Positions 16,252-24,996 of a stretch of 64,000 nucleotides of DNA are shown here, piece after piece. The translations under genes and the position numbers were made by a program. This stretch comes from Methanoculleus formosensis (lineage in GTDB: Archaea > Halobacteriota > Methanomicrobia > Methanomicrobiales > Methanoculleaceae). The stretch lies in contig NZ_VHLL01000007.1 of assembly GCF_025384765.1 (NCBI RefSeq), positions 43,195 to 107,194 of the forward strand. Direction: 5' to 3'. The stretch's first letter is position 1; the number at the start of each line of letters is the position of its first letter. The notes beneath the pieces were generated by a model. The model was not told where the DNA came from. It saw only the letters and a list, made by a program, of their open reading frames with translations, and ran no database searches.

Positions 16252-17529
16252 ATGCTTGAGTTGAAGTTCGTTCGTGCACACCCCGAGATCGTCCGGGCAG
16301 ACCTCACGAAGAGAGGAGATACCGAGAAACTGGCCTGGGTCGACGAGGTGCTGGATATGGACAGGAGGGCCCGGGAGCTCACCGTGGCGATCGGGGAACT
16401 GCGCAACCGGAAAAACGTCATATCCCGCGAGATCAGCCAGGCGAGGAAGGCAGGGAGAGATATCGCAGATCTCCTCGCCGAAACCGCAGGCCTCCCGGAA
16501 CGGATCAAGGAGGCGGAGGCGGAGCACGAGACGCTCACCGGAGAGGTGCGGTATCGCCTGATGCGGCTCCCGAACATCCTCCACGAGAGCGTGCCCATCG
16601 GCAAAGACGACACCGAGAACGTCGAGATCCGGCGGTGGGGCGAACCAAAGGTTCCCGCGTTCGACCTGGAGAACCACGGCGCTCTCGCCGTCGAGCACGA
16701 CTGGGCGGACTTCGAACGCGCAGCAAAGATTGCCGGGGCAGGGTTCTACTTCCTGAAGGGCAGACTCGCTCTGCTCGATATGGCGCTCCAGCGGTTTACG
16801 ATGGACATCCTCGTCGAGCGCGGGTACACCCCGATCATCCCTCCCTACATGATGAACCGGGCCGCATACGAGGGCGTGACCGATCTCGCCGACTTCGAGA
16901 ACGTCATGTATAAGATCGAGGACGAGGACGAGTACCTGATCGCGACGAGCGAGCACCCGATGGCCGCGATGTACAGCGGCGAGATCTTCGAGGAGAAGGA
17001 CCTCCCGCTCCGGCTGGCGGGCCTGAGCCCGTGCTTCCGGCGCGAGATCGGGGCGCACGGGCTCGATACGAAGGGGCTCTTCCGCGTCCACCAGTTCCAC
17101 AAGGTGGAGCAGTTCATCTACGCGACGCCTGAGCAGTCCTGGGACCTCCACGAGGAACTGCTCGCGAACGCCGAGGAGGTCTTCCAGCGCCTCGGCCTCC
17201 CCTACCGGGTCGTCCTGATCTGCACGGGGGATATCGGGACGGTCGCCGCGAAGAAGTACGACCTCGAGGTCTGGATGCCACGCGAGGAGCGTTACCGCGA
17301 AGCGGTCTCTTGCTCGAACTGCACCGCCTACCAGTCGGTCAGGCTGAACATCAAGGTGCGCGATCCGACCGAGTTCACCGAGAAGCGCTACCTGCACACC
17401 TTAAACAGCACCGCGATAGCGACGTCGCGCGCGATCCGGGCAATCCTCGAGAACTACCAGAACGAGGACGGCTCGGTCACGATCCCGGAGGCTCTCAGGC
17501 CGTATCTCTACGGCGAGGAGACGCTGTAG
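16252..17529 (+). CDS. serS: Seryl-tRNA synthetase
   Basis: 425-residue class IIa synthetase charging tRNA-Ser. The N-terminal coiled-coil arm (residues about 1-100, with the long charged helices MDRRARELTVAIGELRNRKN and SQARKAGRDIADLLA) and catalytic motifs (TSEHPMAAMYSGEI; motif 2 LSPCFRREIGAHGLDTKGLF; motif 3 NSTAIATSRAIRAILE) show it is the common type, not the divergent SerRS of some methanogens. GAGAGG lies before ATG 16252. Confidence 0.97.
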   Translation: MLELKFVRAHPEIVRADLTKRGDTEKLAWVDEVLDMDRRARELTVAIGELRNRKNVISREISQARKAGRDIADLLAETAGLPERIKEAEAEHETLTGEVRYRLMRLPNILHESVPIGKDDTENVEIRRWGEPKVPAFDLENHGALAVEHDWADFERAAKIAGAGFYFLKGRLALLDMALQRFTMDILVERGYTPIIPPYMMNRAAYEGVTDLADFENVMYKIEDEDEYLIATSEHPMAAMYSGEIFEEKDLPLRLAGLSPCFRREIGAHGLDTKGLFRVHQFHKVEQFIYATPEQSWDLHEELLANAEEVFQRLGLPYRVVLICTGDIGTVAAKKYDLEVWMPREERYREAVSCSNCTAYQSVRLNIKVRDPTEFTEKRYLHTLNSTAIATSRAIRAILENYQNEDGSVTIPEALRPYLYGEETL

Positions 17530-17576
17530 GGGAAAGCCGGCACCAATCTTTCCGGCGGATGCAGGGCGCCAGACAA

Positions 17577-19637
17577 CTACTTTTTTCGCAGTTCCGCTAT
17601 CTCGCCAAGCAGCATTCCATACGCCCGGCGCTCCTCGGTGATGTCCTCGTAGGTGACGTACTCTGTCCCGTCCGAGAGTTCGACCGGCCGGAAGAGGATC
17701 ACCTTTTCAGTCCCATCCCGGCACCGGACGGGAAACGTCCGCGGGCGGGGCCGGCCGGGGCCGGCCAGTTCCCGGTCGGTCTTCCAGGCGGCGATCGCTT
17801 CGCGGCGCTGTGCCTCTTCAGGGAACGCGAGCCGGAGCCAGTCTTTCCCGGTGGGGATATCCGCGAGCGTATACCCGAAGAGGTCGGTGAACGCCCGGTT
17901 AATGTAGGTGTAGCGGCCGTCGCTCTCGATGACGGCCGATGAAATCGGCGAGGAGTCGACCAGGTCACGGAACCGCCGCTCACTCTGGAGGAGGTTCCCT
18001 CTTGCACGACGGCGCAACAGGGCGACAGAGACCTGATTGGCGAACGCCTCAATGACTTCCCTGTTTGTAAGATCACCCGGCCGGGTGGGCTGGATCAATA
18101 GGCACCCCTGCGTTCCCTCCCTGCAGGAGAAGTTCCTCCCGAATCCCCTGCCGGGCCCGAGTTCTATCTCGGCCTGCACACAGCGCTCTTCGGGGATCCG
18201 GTGGAAGAGGGTGTGGTAGAGTGAAGAAATCTCAAATATCCTGCCTGCGGATACATCAAACCCGGATTGAAGCATCTCATCGATGGGGAACGGCACGTCA
18301 ATGAGCTCAGTCCCGGTAACGTCCCGCAGATGGTCGATCTGTTCACTGTCTCCCACGATCGCCCTGAACCTGATCTCCCGCTGCTCCGCGTCCAGGGTGC
18401 AGACGAAGATGATGCTGTCGGGAGTGAGATCATGGAGACGATCTCCGATGTAGTGATAGATGTCGACGGAATCGTCCATCTCGATGAAATCCATCGCAGT
18501 CCGGGAGAGGAACAACAGGTTCCGGACCTGCTCCAGTTCGCGCGCGAGGCTCTGCCTGAGTCTGTCGTCGGCGATCTTCCTATCGATTGCAATCGCGGCC
18601 TGCCTGACGAATGCCTCTATGAGTCCCTGGTTCGGCAGTTCAGTGCCCGCCTGGATGCTTATCCCGACATCTCCCACGATTCTCCCCCTGGAGACGAGGC
18701 CCATCAGATAGGTGTCGATGCCCCCTGCAGCCTCCTCAACCTGCTGGCAGCTCTCCTCAGGGACCTCCATGTGCATGAGCCTGTAGAGGGGAGGGGCCTT
18801 GACAAGTTTCAGGTGACGGATGAGTTCTGCCGTATCGGCTTTCGTGATAGGAAACGCCATCCCCTCCACCTTCATTCCTGTGAACTGCTCCGTGACCGCG
18901 ATGGCGACAGGGTCTCCGACGACGCTTTTTAGAACGAGCATCTGGTCCGATTCATCGATGATGCCAACCCAGACCAGGAATCCCGGAGCAAGAGTGTATA
19001 ATTCCCGTGCAACGTACTGGTAGATGTCATCGGTCGCATCCATATCCTTGAAATCACGGCCGGTCCGGGCAAGAAACTCCATGTTCCTGACGTACCGCTT
19101 CCGCTCGGTGATATCCTCAAGGACGAGAGTGCAACCCTTCTCCCCGTCCTCAAACGTCGTCGGGATCGCCTGCATCTGGTAGAAGAACTCCCCGTCCTCC
19201 CGCGCGTAGCGAATATCGGCGACCACCTGCTCCCGCTCAAGCTCATCGATCACCGCGAGCGCTTCGGGGGTGGAGACGACGGGGAGGGCGGCCTCGCGGA
19301 TCGTCCTGCCGATGAGATCGTCCTTCGACTGCCGGAGATGGCGGAGGCACTGGTCATTGACCTGGACGATCCGCTGGTCGTTATCGAGGATGAGAATCAG
19401 GTTCTTCGTGAAGCAGAGAAAGGCGGAGATCGGGACGCGCTGGGCAAGGGAGTAGAGTTTCGCATTCCCGATCTGCCGGACGTCGACTTTACCGGCGATC
19501 AGGAAGATCTCAAGGTGTTTTGAGACTGAGTTCCGGGTGACGCCGAGCTGTTTTGCCACCTCGGTGATGGTCATGCCCTTCGGCCGGAACCGGAGGGCAC
19601 GAAGGATCCGGGCCGGGAGATCGTGCTCCTCCTGCAT
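17577..19637 (-). CDS. HTH-PAS-GAF-GAF-PAS one-component transcriptional regulator
   Basis: 686-residue sensor-regulator. Order: an N-terminal winged helix (residues about 10-65, MTITEVAKQLGVTRNSVSKH), a PAS domain (about 75-175, ending LEDITERKR), two GAF-like domains (about 180-350 and 370-540), and a last PAS (about 560-680, ending YEDITEERR). There is no histidine kinase or output domain at the C-terminus, so signal input goes to the DNA-binding domain, a layout common in Methanomicrobia. ATG 19637 is chosen because the TATA box at 19659-19670 lies 28 bases upstream; the longer frame to 19685 would start upstream of this promoter. Divergent from a serine-hydrolase lipoprotein it may control. 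Confidence 0.82.
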   Translation of the reverse strand: MQEEHDLPARILRALRFRPKGMTITEVAKQLGVTRNSVSKHLEIFLIAGKVDVRQIGNAKLYSLAQRVPISAFLCFTKNLILILDNDQRIVQVNDQCLRHLRQSKDDLIGRTIREAALPVVSTPEALAVIDELEREQVVADIRYAREDGEFFYQMQAIPTTFEDGEKGCTLVLEDITERKRYVRNMEFLARTGRDFKDMDATDDIYQYVARELYTLAPGFLVWVGIIDESDQMLVLKSVVGDPVAIAVTEQFTGMKVEGMAFPITKADTAELIRHLKLVKAPPLYRLMHMEVPEESCQQVEEAAGGIDTYLMGLVSRGRIVGDVGISIQAGTELPNQGLIEAFVRQAAIAIDRKIADDRLRQSLARELEQVRNLLFLSRTAMDFIEMDDSVDIYHYIGDRLHDLTPDSIIFVCTLDAEQREIRFRAIVGDSEQIDHLRDVTGTELIDVPFPIDEMLQSGFDVSAGRIFEISSLYHTLFHRIPEERCVQAEIELGPGRGFGRNFSCREGTQGCLLIQPTRPGDLTNREVIEAFANQVSVALLRRRARGNLLQSERRFRDLVDSSPISSAVIESDGRYTYINRAFTDLFGYTLADIPTGKDWLRLAFPEEAQRREAIAAWKTDRELAGPGRPRPRTFPVRCRDGTEKVILFRPVELSDGTEYVTYEDITEERRAYGMLLGEIAELRKK

Positions 19638-19658
19638 GGGAGCGGAGAAGGTACAGCA

Positions 19659-19670
19659 CCATATATACCT
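19659..19670 (-). promoter_or_regulatory. TATA box of the PAS/GAF regulator
   Basis: AGGTATATATGG on the minus strand, centred 28 bases before ATG 19637: a leaderless promoter and the reason for choosing that start. Confidence 0.6.
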
Positions 19671-19803
19671 TATCCACGCCGGCACCCGGGATAAAACAGC
19701 CGGAGCACTCGCCCTTTCCCCCCGATGCTCCCCTCACAGGTGCCGAGTAACAGCCGGGGCCGATGTCTGCCGGCAGCGAAGCATCGTACTCCCCTCAAAA
19801 GAG

Positions 19804-19815
19804 ATATCATATAAC
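19804..19815 (+). promoter_or_regulatory. TATA box of the serine hydrolase gene
   Basis: TATCATATAACC centred about 28 bases before ATG 19838, implying a leaderless mRNA. Confidence 0.55.
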
Positions 19816-19837
19816 CGAAAAAATCATACGAAAATCT

Positions 19838-21061
19838 ATGCGCCTCTTTCCCTGTGCAAAGCCATATATCTTCCTTCTCATCGCTATCGCCGTAGCCGCG
19901 GCAGTCCTCTCCTCCGGGTGCATGCAGAGCGCCGGACCCGTGCAGGAGGCGGGCGACGCCTACCGAAACCCCCCGCCCACGGCGGTAATCTCCGATCTCA
20001 AGTCGATCGTCTCGGCCGGGGTCCGGAATGCCGGCGTCCCCGGTACCCTGATCGAGATCTCGACGCCGGAATGGACCTGGAACTACGCGGCCGGCAACGC
20101 CTCGCTCTCCCCCGCGGTGCCGGCAAGACCGGAGATGCGGTTCATCATCGCGAGCGTGACAAAGACTTTCACGAGCGTCGCGATTCAGCAGCTCGCCGAG
20201 GACGGAAAACTCTCGCTCGACGACCCCATCGACCGCTGGCTCCCGGCGGACGTGGTGGAGGCGATCCCGGAGAGCGACACGATCACCATCCGCCACCTCC
20301 TCGACCACACGAGCGGGATCGCGGACTACGACGAGAACGCGATCGTCCTCGAAGAGTACATGAACCCCGATACCCCGATTCCCTACCAGGAAGGGATGCG
20401 GCAGGGCCTCGAGGCCGGCCCCCTCTATCCGCCGGGAACGGATTACACCTACTCGAACGTGAACTACATCCTTCTCACGCTGATCATCGACGAGGCGGCC
20501 GGAACTCCCTACGAGGACTATGTCACCCGGAATATCTTCGTCCCGGCGGGGATGAACGACACGTTCGTCCACCGGACCAACCACATCCCCGGTCCACACA
20601 TGCGGGCCCTGGAGAGCGATGAAGACGGGACCGTCATGGACTTCAGCGACCTCTACATCCAGTTCGACCGGGGCGCCGGGGATATCGTGAGCACGACGGC
20701 CGATCTCAACAGGTTCCACCGTGCACTCCGCTCGGGAGCGTTGATCAGCCCGGCATCGCTTGCAGCGATGGAGAACACCTCCCCACAGTCTCAGAAGATC
20801 GGGATGGTGCCCGGTCTCGGGGAGTTGAGCGTCGGATGCGGGTACGGATACTTCACGCAGCAGAACGCATCGGAGGGCCTGACCCTCTACGGCCATACCG
20901 GCGGGTACTACGGCTCGTACACGATACTCTACTACTGGGCCGAGAAGGACACCTACATCGCCATGAACAGCAACTCTGCGGCAAAAGCAGGCGCGGTGAA
21001 TGAGGAGGTCCTCGCCCCGGTCCTCCGGTATCTCAAGGAAGGGACAGCGGCCTGGCAATAG
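19838..21061 (+). CDS. Beta-lactamase-fold serine hydrolase lipoprotein
   Basis: 407-residue secreted or membrane-tethered serine hydrolase (class C beta-lactamase/penicillin-binding-protein-like, PF00144 type). A signal peptide ends in the lipobox SSGC (Cys28). The catalytic motifs are SVTK (residues 106-109, Ser nucleophile and Lys), YSN in TYSNVNY, and GHTGG near the C-terminus. Archaea lack murein, so the substrate is unlikely to be peptidoglycan; an esterase or D-aminopeptidase role is possible. ATG 19838 is preferred over an upstream ATG at 19763 because the TATA box lies between them. Divergent from a PAS/GAF regulator. Confidence 0.88.
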   Translation: MRLFPCAKPYIFLLIAIAVAAAVLSSGCMQSAGPVQEAGDAYRNPPPTAVISDLKSIVSAGVRNAGVPGTLIEISTPEWTWNYAAGNASLSPAVPARPEMRFIIASVTKTFTSVAIQQLAEDGKLSLDDPIDRWLPADVVEAIPESDTITIRHLLDHTSGIADYDENAIVLEEYMNPDTPIPYQEGMRQGLEAGPLYPPGTDYTYSNVNYILLTLIIDEAAGTPYEDYVTRNIFVPAGMNDTFVHRTNHIPGPHMRALESDEDGTVMDFSDLYIQFDRGAGDIVSTTADLNRFHRALRSGALISPASLAAMENTSPQSQKIGMVPGLGELSVGCGYGYFTQQNASEGLTLYGHTGGYYGSYTILYYWAEKDTYIAMNSNSAAKAGAVNEEVLAPVLRYLKEGTAAWQ

Positions 21062-21080
21062 GCCGGCCCGTTCCATATTT

Positions 21081-21773
21081 TTACGGAATTGTTCGGACGA
21101 TCCGCTCCTTCGTCACTTTCCCGGCGATGAAGCGGGCAAGAGCGAGAAGCGCGAGCCCGGCAGCCGCGAAGATACCCTCCGTCGTCACCGAGAGGCCGGG
21201 CACTACCCCCTGGAGCGCGAAGATGAGGAAGAAGAACCCGAATATGAAGACAAAACCGAGGATCTGGTTCTCTCGCATCCCGAGCGCGAGCTGGGCCGCG
21301 CCGATAAGCCCTGCCGCGGCGAGGATCCAGACCGGGACGACGACCGCGAGGTGGAGGAGGAGCAGGGGGTCGGTGGCGACCGGAATCCCGGTGAGGGTGG
21401 AGACCGCGGCGGCAGTCACTGCGGCCGAGACGAGGGTCATCAGATAGGCCGGAACGGCGACTCCTGCGGCCTTCCCCTCCCAGAGACGCTGGAGCGAGAC
21501 CGGTGCGCAGAGGAGTGTCTCGATGCTGCCGTCCCGCTTCTCCCGGAGGAAGGCATCGGCGCAGAAGAGGTAGCCCATGAAGACCCCTAAAGAGAGGGTG
21601 ATTGCTGCGATACCCCCGGCCAGGATCGTGGCGTCGTCTCCTGCACCCGCGGCGATCCCGAGGGCCGACATCACCGGGAACCAGATGGCAAAGATGAACG
21701 CCGAGATGAGGATACTCCGGTTCCGGAGAGCAAGCCCCATCTCCCGGCGGGCGATGACGGAGAGCGTGCTCAT
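21081..21773 (-). CDS. ABC-2 type transporter permease
   Basis: 230-residue membrane protein with six hydrophobic segments. It begins with the short cytoplasmic MSTLSVIARREMGLALRNRS typical of ABC-2 permeases, and FLREKRDGSIETLLCAPVS is the coupling helix region of the family. It works as an exporter with the ATPase encoded just upstream, whose stop its ATG overlaps by four bases. The substrate is unknown. Confidence 0.88.
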   Translation of the reverse strand: MSTLSVIARREMGLALRNRSILISAFIFAIWFPVMSALGIAAGAGDDATILAGGIAAITLSLGVFMGYLFCADAFLREKRDGSIETLLCAPVSLQRLWEGKAAGVAVPAYLMTLVSAAVTAAAVSTLTGIPVATDPLLLLHLAVVVPVWILAAAGLIGAAQLALGMRENQILGFVFIFGFFFLIFALQGVVPGLSVTTEGIFAAAGLALLALARFIAGKVTKERIVRTIP

Positions 21774-22696
21774 GGACCGCCCTCCGCCCGGCCGACGTGC
21801 TCGATGTAGATCTCCTCAAGCGACCGCGACGACCGGCGGACCTCCTCGATGCGGAACCCTGCCCCGACGAGGGCCGCGATGAGGTCGGGTATCGCGGCCG
21901 GATCGGCGAGGGTGCATCGGAGGCGGTCGCCGTCCACGCCGCACTCCGTGACGTACGGCAGTCCTCCGACAGTCTCGCACGCGCGGGCGCCGGCACCGGC
22001 AAGGGCGACCGTCACGGCCGGGCGGCCGGATGCTGCGGTGAGGTTCTCCACCGAGTCGAAGGCGCGGATCCTCCCTCCCGCGAGGATCGCGACCGTGGAG
22101 CAGATCCGCTGGACTTCGTCGAGGTGATGGGAGTTTAAGAAGACGGTCATCTCCTCCCGCCGGGAGAGTTCGAGGATGAGGTCGCGGACCATCCTCTGCG
22201 CGCCGGGGTCGAGGCCTGAGGAGGGTTCGTCGAGGAAGACGACCTCCGGGCGGTGGAGGATCGCCCGGGCGATCCCGAGTTTCCGCTTCATGCCGGTCGA
22301 GAACGTCCCGACCGGGTCGTCCCGCCGGTCGGCGAGACCGACGAGCGCGAGGAGTTCGTCGACCCGCTCCGCCGGGTCATCGACGCTGTAGAGCCCGGCA
22401 TAGTAGGTGAGGTTGCCGGCGGCGCTCATCCGGTCGACAAGGCCGTTGTTCTCGAAGAGCACCCCGACTCGCGCACGCGCATCGTCGTCGGCGGCGAGAT
22501 CCCTCCCGAGGACCCGGACCTCGCCCGTATCGGGGGCGAGGAGGCCGAGCAGGATCCGGATTGTCGTGGTCTTTCCGGCGCCGTTCGGGCCGAGGTAGCC
22601 GAAGATCTCCCCGTGCCCGACGGTGAACGAGACGTCGCGGAGGATATCGCGGCCGTCGAATGACCGCGAGAGCCCCCGGACCTCGACTGCGTTCAT
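21770..22696 (-). CDS. ABC transporter ATP-binding protein (exporter type)
   Basis: 308-residue ATPase of the DrrA/CcmA-like exporter class. Walker A GPNGAGKTTT, degenerate signature FSTGMKRKL in place of LSGGQ (usual in this class), Walker B VVFLDEPSSGLDP, and switch NSHHLDEV. The C-terminal 90 residues are a non-conserved domain ending in EEIYIEHVG. Two-gene operon with the ABC-2 permease. Confidence 0.92.
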   Translation of the reverse strand: MNAVEVRGLSRSFDGRDILRDVSFTVGHGEIFGYLGPNGAGKTTTIRILLGLLAPDTGEVRVLGRDLAADDDARARVGVLFENNGLVDRMSAAGNLTYYAGLYSVDDPAERVDELLALVGLADRRDDPVGTFSTGMKRKLGIARAILHRPEVVFLDEPSSGLDPGAQRMVRDLILELSRREEMTVFLNSHHLDEVQRICSTVAILAGGRIRAFDSVENLTAASGRPAVTVALAGAGARACETVGGLPYVTECGVDGDRLRCTLADPAAIPDLIAALVGAGFRIEEVRRSSRSLEEIYIEHVGRAEGGP

Positions 22697-23177
22697 ACCC
22701 GCGCCCTCCGCCCGATGCCGGGACGAATACAGGAGGATTCAGTCGCATGACCGGGTGAAAGCATACCCATCAATTCCCGGCCACGGGGCATCAAACCATC
22801 GGTTTGCGGAAACGACCATGAGACGGCGCCGGGGGCTTATCCTGCAAGAGGGAGGGAGGTCAGAGGGGAACGCATCTGAAGTTTCACCCGGCTGTTCTCC
22901 CTCGCATTGTCGCGGAGAATCGGACACGGCTTCCCACCGGCTATCCCCACGCACTGCCCCCGCCCCGCAGGAAGGGGGAGGAGGCCGAAGGCCGCGCGGG
23001 GTGGGGTTACAACAGATATACCGAATTGGTAGGGGGCTACGAAGAGATTCCGGCTCAGAACATCTCTTGATAGAATAGGAAACTATTATGGAGCCGGGAA
23101 GAAGAACATCCTGATTACAGGCCGGAACGCCCCCGTGCTCCACCCCCGGGCCGGTCGTTTCGCCGGGAACCACTACA
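22697..23177. repeat. Gap holding dispersed GC-rich repeat, copy 3
   Basis: No gene seen in this gap. The repeat lies at about 22921-23012: CGGACACGGCTTCCCACCGG, GCACTGCCCCCGCCCCGCAG (from 22951), GGGGGAGGAGGCCGAAGGCC and GCGGGGTGGGGTTAC. This copy is nearly identical to the inverted copy at 60302-60357. Confidence 0.75.
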
Positions 23178-24464
23178 ATGGAGTTCACCTACGGTATCGA
23201 CGACCGGCCGCGACCGGCATCGCTCCTCATCTTCGGCCTGCAATGGCTCGCGGTGAGCGTGCCGCTCATTCTCATCACCGGCGGGGTGGTGGCCGCCCTC
23301 CAGACCGAAGGGTCGGTCGTCCCATACCTCCAGAAACTCTTTCTCCTCGTCGCCCTGGTGCTGCTCGCGCAGATCTACCTCGGCCACAGGCTTCCCCTGG
23401 TGCTCGGCCCGGCAACGGTGCTCCTGATCGGCATCCTTGCAAGCATTGGTGCGGGATTTCCCGCCATCAATGCGTCACTGGTGATCGGCGGGCTCCTCCT
23501 TGCAGGGATAGCGGCAACTGGCCTCTTTGAGTATATCAAACGCCTCTTCACACCCCGGGTGATCGCGGTCGTCCTCATGCTCATCGGATTCACCCTCGCA
23601 CCCACCATCCTCAACTTCATCACGGATGGGGGCGGCACGGTTCCCCCGGCGCAGACCTTCCTCTTCGCCCTCGCATTCGCTCTCATCCTCTTCGTCGCAA
23701 GCGGACTCCTGAAGGGGATATGGAAGTCGACCCTGGCGCTCTGGGCGATCATCTTCGGGACGCTCTCCTACATCGTCCTCTTTGGTCCGGTTCCCCTGCC
23801 GCCGGAGGGCACCGCGATGCTCGCACTCCCTCCGGGCCTGCTCGCGCCGCTCGCCCTGCCCGATGCAGGAGTCTTTGCAGCGTTCCTGATCTGCTTCCTT
23901 GCACTCGCCGTAAACGACCTCGGATCCATCCAGTCGGTGGGCGGCCTTCTCGGGGCGGATAAGATGGGTGAGCGCACAAACCGCGGGGTGACCATCACCG
24001 GCCTCGGAAACGTCGCAGCAGGCCTCAGCGGGGTGATCGGCCCCGTGAACTTCTCGCTCTCCCCCGGCGTCATCGCCGCGACCGGGTGCGCGTCCCGGTT
24101 CGCCCTGGTCCCGGCAGGCATCGCTCTCGCGCTCATGGCCCTATCTCCCCTCGCCATCGGCGGCCTTGCGAGCATCCCCGGGCCGGTCATCGGGGTCGTC
24201 CTCGCCTACGTCATGGCCTCCCAGATCGCAGCGGGGCTGATGCTCGGCCAGGAGAGCGGGGCGGTCAGGACGTTCAATGAGGGATTGATCATCGGCATCC
24301 CCCTCCTCCTCGGGACGCTGGTGGCGTTCCTGCCTGCAGTGGTCGCCGCGGGGTTCCCGGCACTCGTCCGCCCGCTGATCACGAACGGGTTTGTGGTGGG
24401 TATTGTGGTGGCCCTGGTGCTCGAGCATCTTGTCTACCGTCGGCGACCAGAGGATTCGGGCTGA
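23178..24464 (+). CDS. NCS2-family nucleobase:cation symporter (uracil/xanthine permease)
   Basis: 428-residue membrane transporter with about 12-14 hydrophobic segments. The opening YGIDDRPRPASLLIFGLQWL and GFTLAPTILNF near residue 140, the mid-protein LALAVNDLGSIQSVGGLL (family motif around the substrate-binding Glu/Asp), and ITGLGNVAAGLSGVIG support the nucleobase-ascorbate (NCS2) family. Uracil or xanthine is the likely substrate, imported with protons or Na+. It stands alone between a repeat-rich gap and tRNA-Ile, with a possible terminator at 24474-24500. Confidence 0.88.
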   Translation: MEFTYGIDDRPRPASLLIFGLQWLAVSVPLILITGGVVAALQTEGSVVPYLQKLFLLVALVLLAQIYLGHRLPLVLGPATVLLIGILASIGAGFPAINASLVIGGLLLAGIAATGLFEYIKRLFTPRVIAVVLMLIGFTLAPTILNFITDGGGTVPPAQTFLFALAFALILFVASGLLKGIWKSTLALWAIIFGTLSYIVLFGPVPLPPEGTAMLALPPGLLAPLALPDAGVFAAFLICFLALAVNDLGSIQSVGGLLGADKMGERTNRGVTITGLGNVAAGLSGVIGPVNFSLSPGVIAATGCASRFALVPAGIALALMALSPLAIGGLASIPGPVIGVVLAYVMASQIAAGLMLGQESGAVRTFNEGLIIGIPLLLGTLVAFLPAVVAAGFPALVRPLITNGFVVGIVVALVLEHLVYRRRPEDSG

Positions 24465-24472
24465 AGGGGCGC

Positions 24473-24501
24473 GCTCCCGATCAGACAATTTTTCGGGAGA
24501 A
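24473..24501 (+). terminator. Stem-loop after the NCS2 permease
   Basis: CTCCCGA and TCGGGAG form a 7-bp stem, with the T-run of CAATTTTT in the loop, just after the stop codon. Confidence 0.4.
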
Positions 24502-24579
24502 ATCGATAGAGATCTAGAGATCGGAAGAGAGACAGTGTAGCGAACGGCATAGGGTGAAACCACGAAGAAGAAAGAACGA

Positions 24580-24652
24580 TGGGCCCGATGCGATTCGAAC
24601 GCATGACCTCCCGGTTATCAGCCGGGTGCACCACCGGCTATGCTACGGGCCC
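24580..24652 (-). tRNA. tRNA-Ile (GAU)
   Basis: 73-base tRNA on the minus strand. The acceptor stem pairs GGGCCCG with CGGGCCC; the anticodon arm is CCCGG-CTGATAA-CCGGG with anticodon GAT; the T arm has GTTCGAATC. The discriminator base is A and CCA is not encoded. No intron is seen. An AT-rich stretch (CAATATTTGTAGG) about 30 bases upstream on the minus strand is the likely promoter. Confidence 0.95.
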
Positions 24653-24996
24653 GATACACCTCTACTGGTGCCTACAAATATTGTACAATATCCAACTTAA
24701 AGGTTATGTAAGGACTCTGCCCCGGATCATCCGGGAATGGTGCCCGGTGAAGAACCGGCAGGGAGAGCAGCATGGAACGAACTCCGGAGATAGGCGTCCT
24801 CCTGGAAAGAAAGCAGCGCAAATGGCCGCATTGGGGGACACGGCCGCCGATCCACTTCCGAGAACAGTGGCGCGCAAAAGATACGGGCCGTCGCGGTTCT
24901 CCCGCGACAGGCGGCATTTCCGCACCGGAATGTTTTAGACCGGCATCCAAAGCGCTATGTTGAAACCCGACAATAGAAGTACAGTTGAGTGGAACA
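24653..24996. other. Gap upstream of iorA
   Basis: Holds the tRNA promoter (AT-rich 24674-24706) and the leader of iorA. A 63-codon frame at 24772-24963 has no recognisable family or ribosome site and is not called. Nothing else is seen. Confidence 0.4.

Noticed and set aside
24772..24963. 63-codon frame before iorA
   Set aside because: No ribosome site, no family resemblance, irregular composition; lies in the tRNA/iorA leader region.
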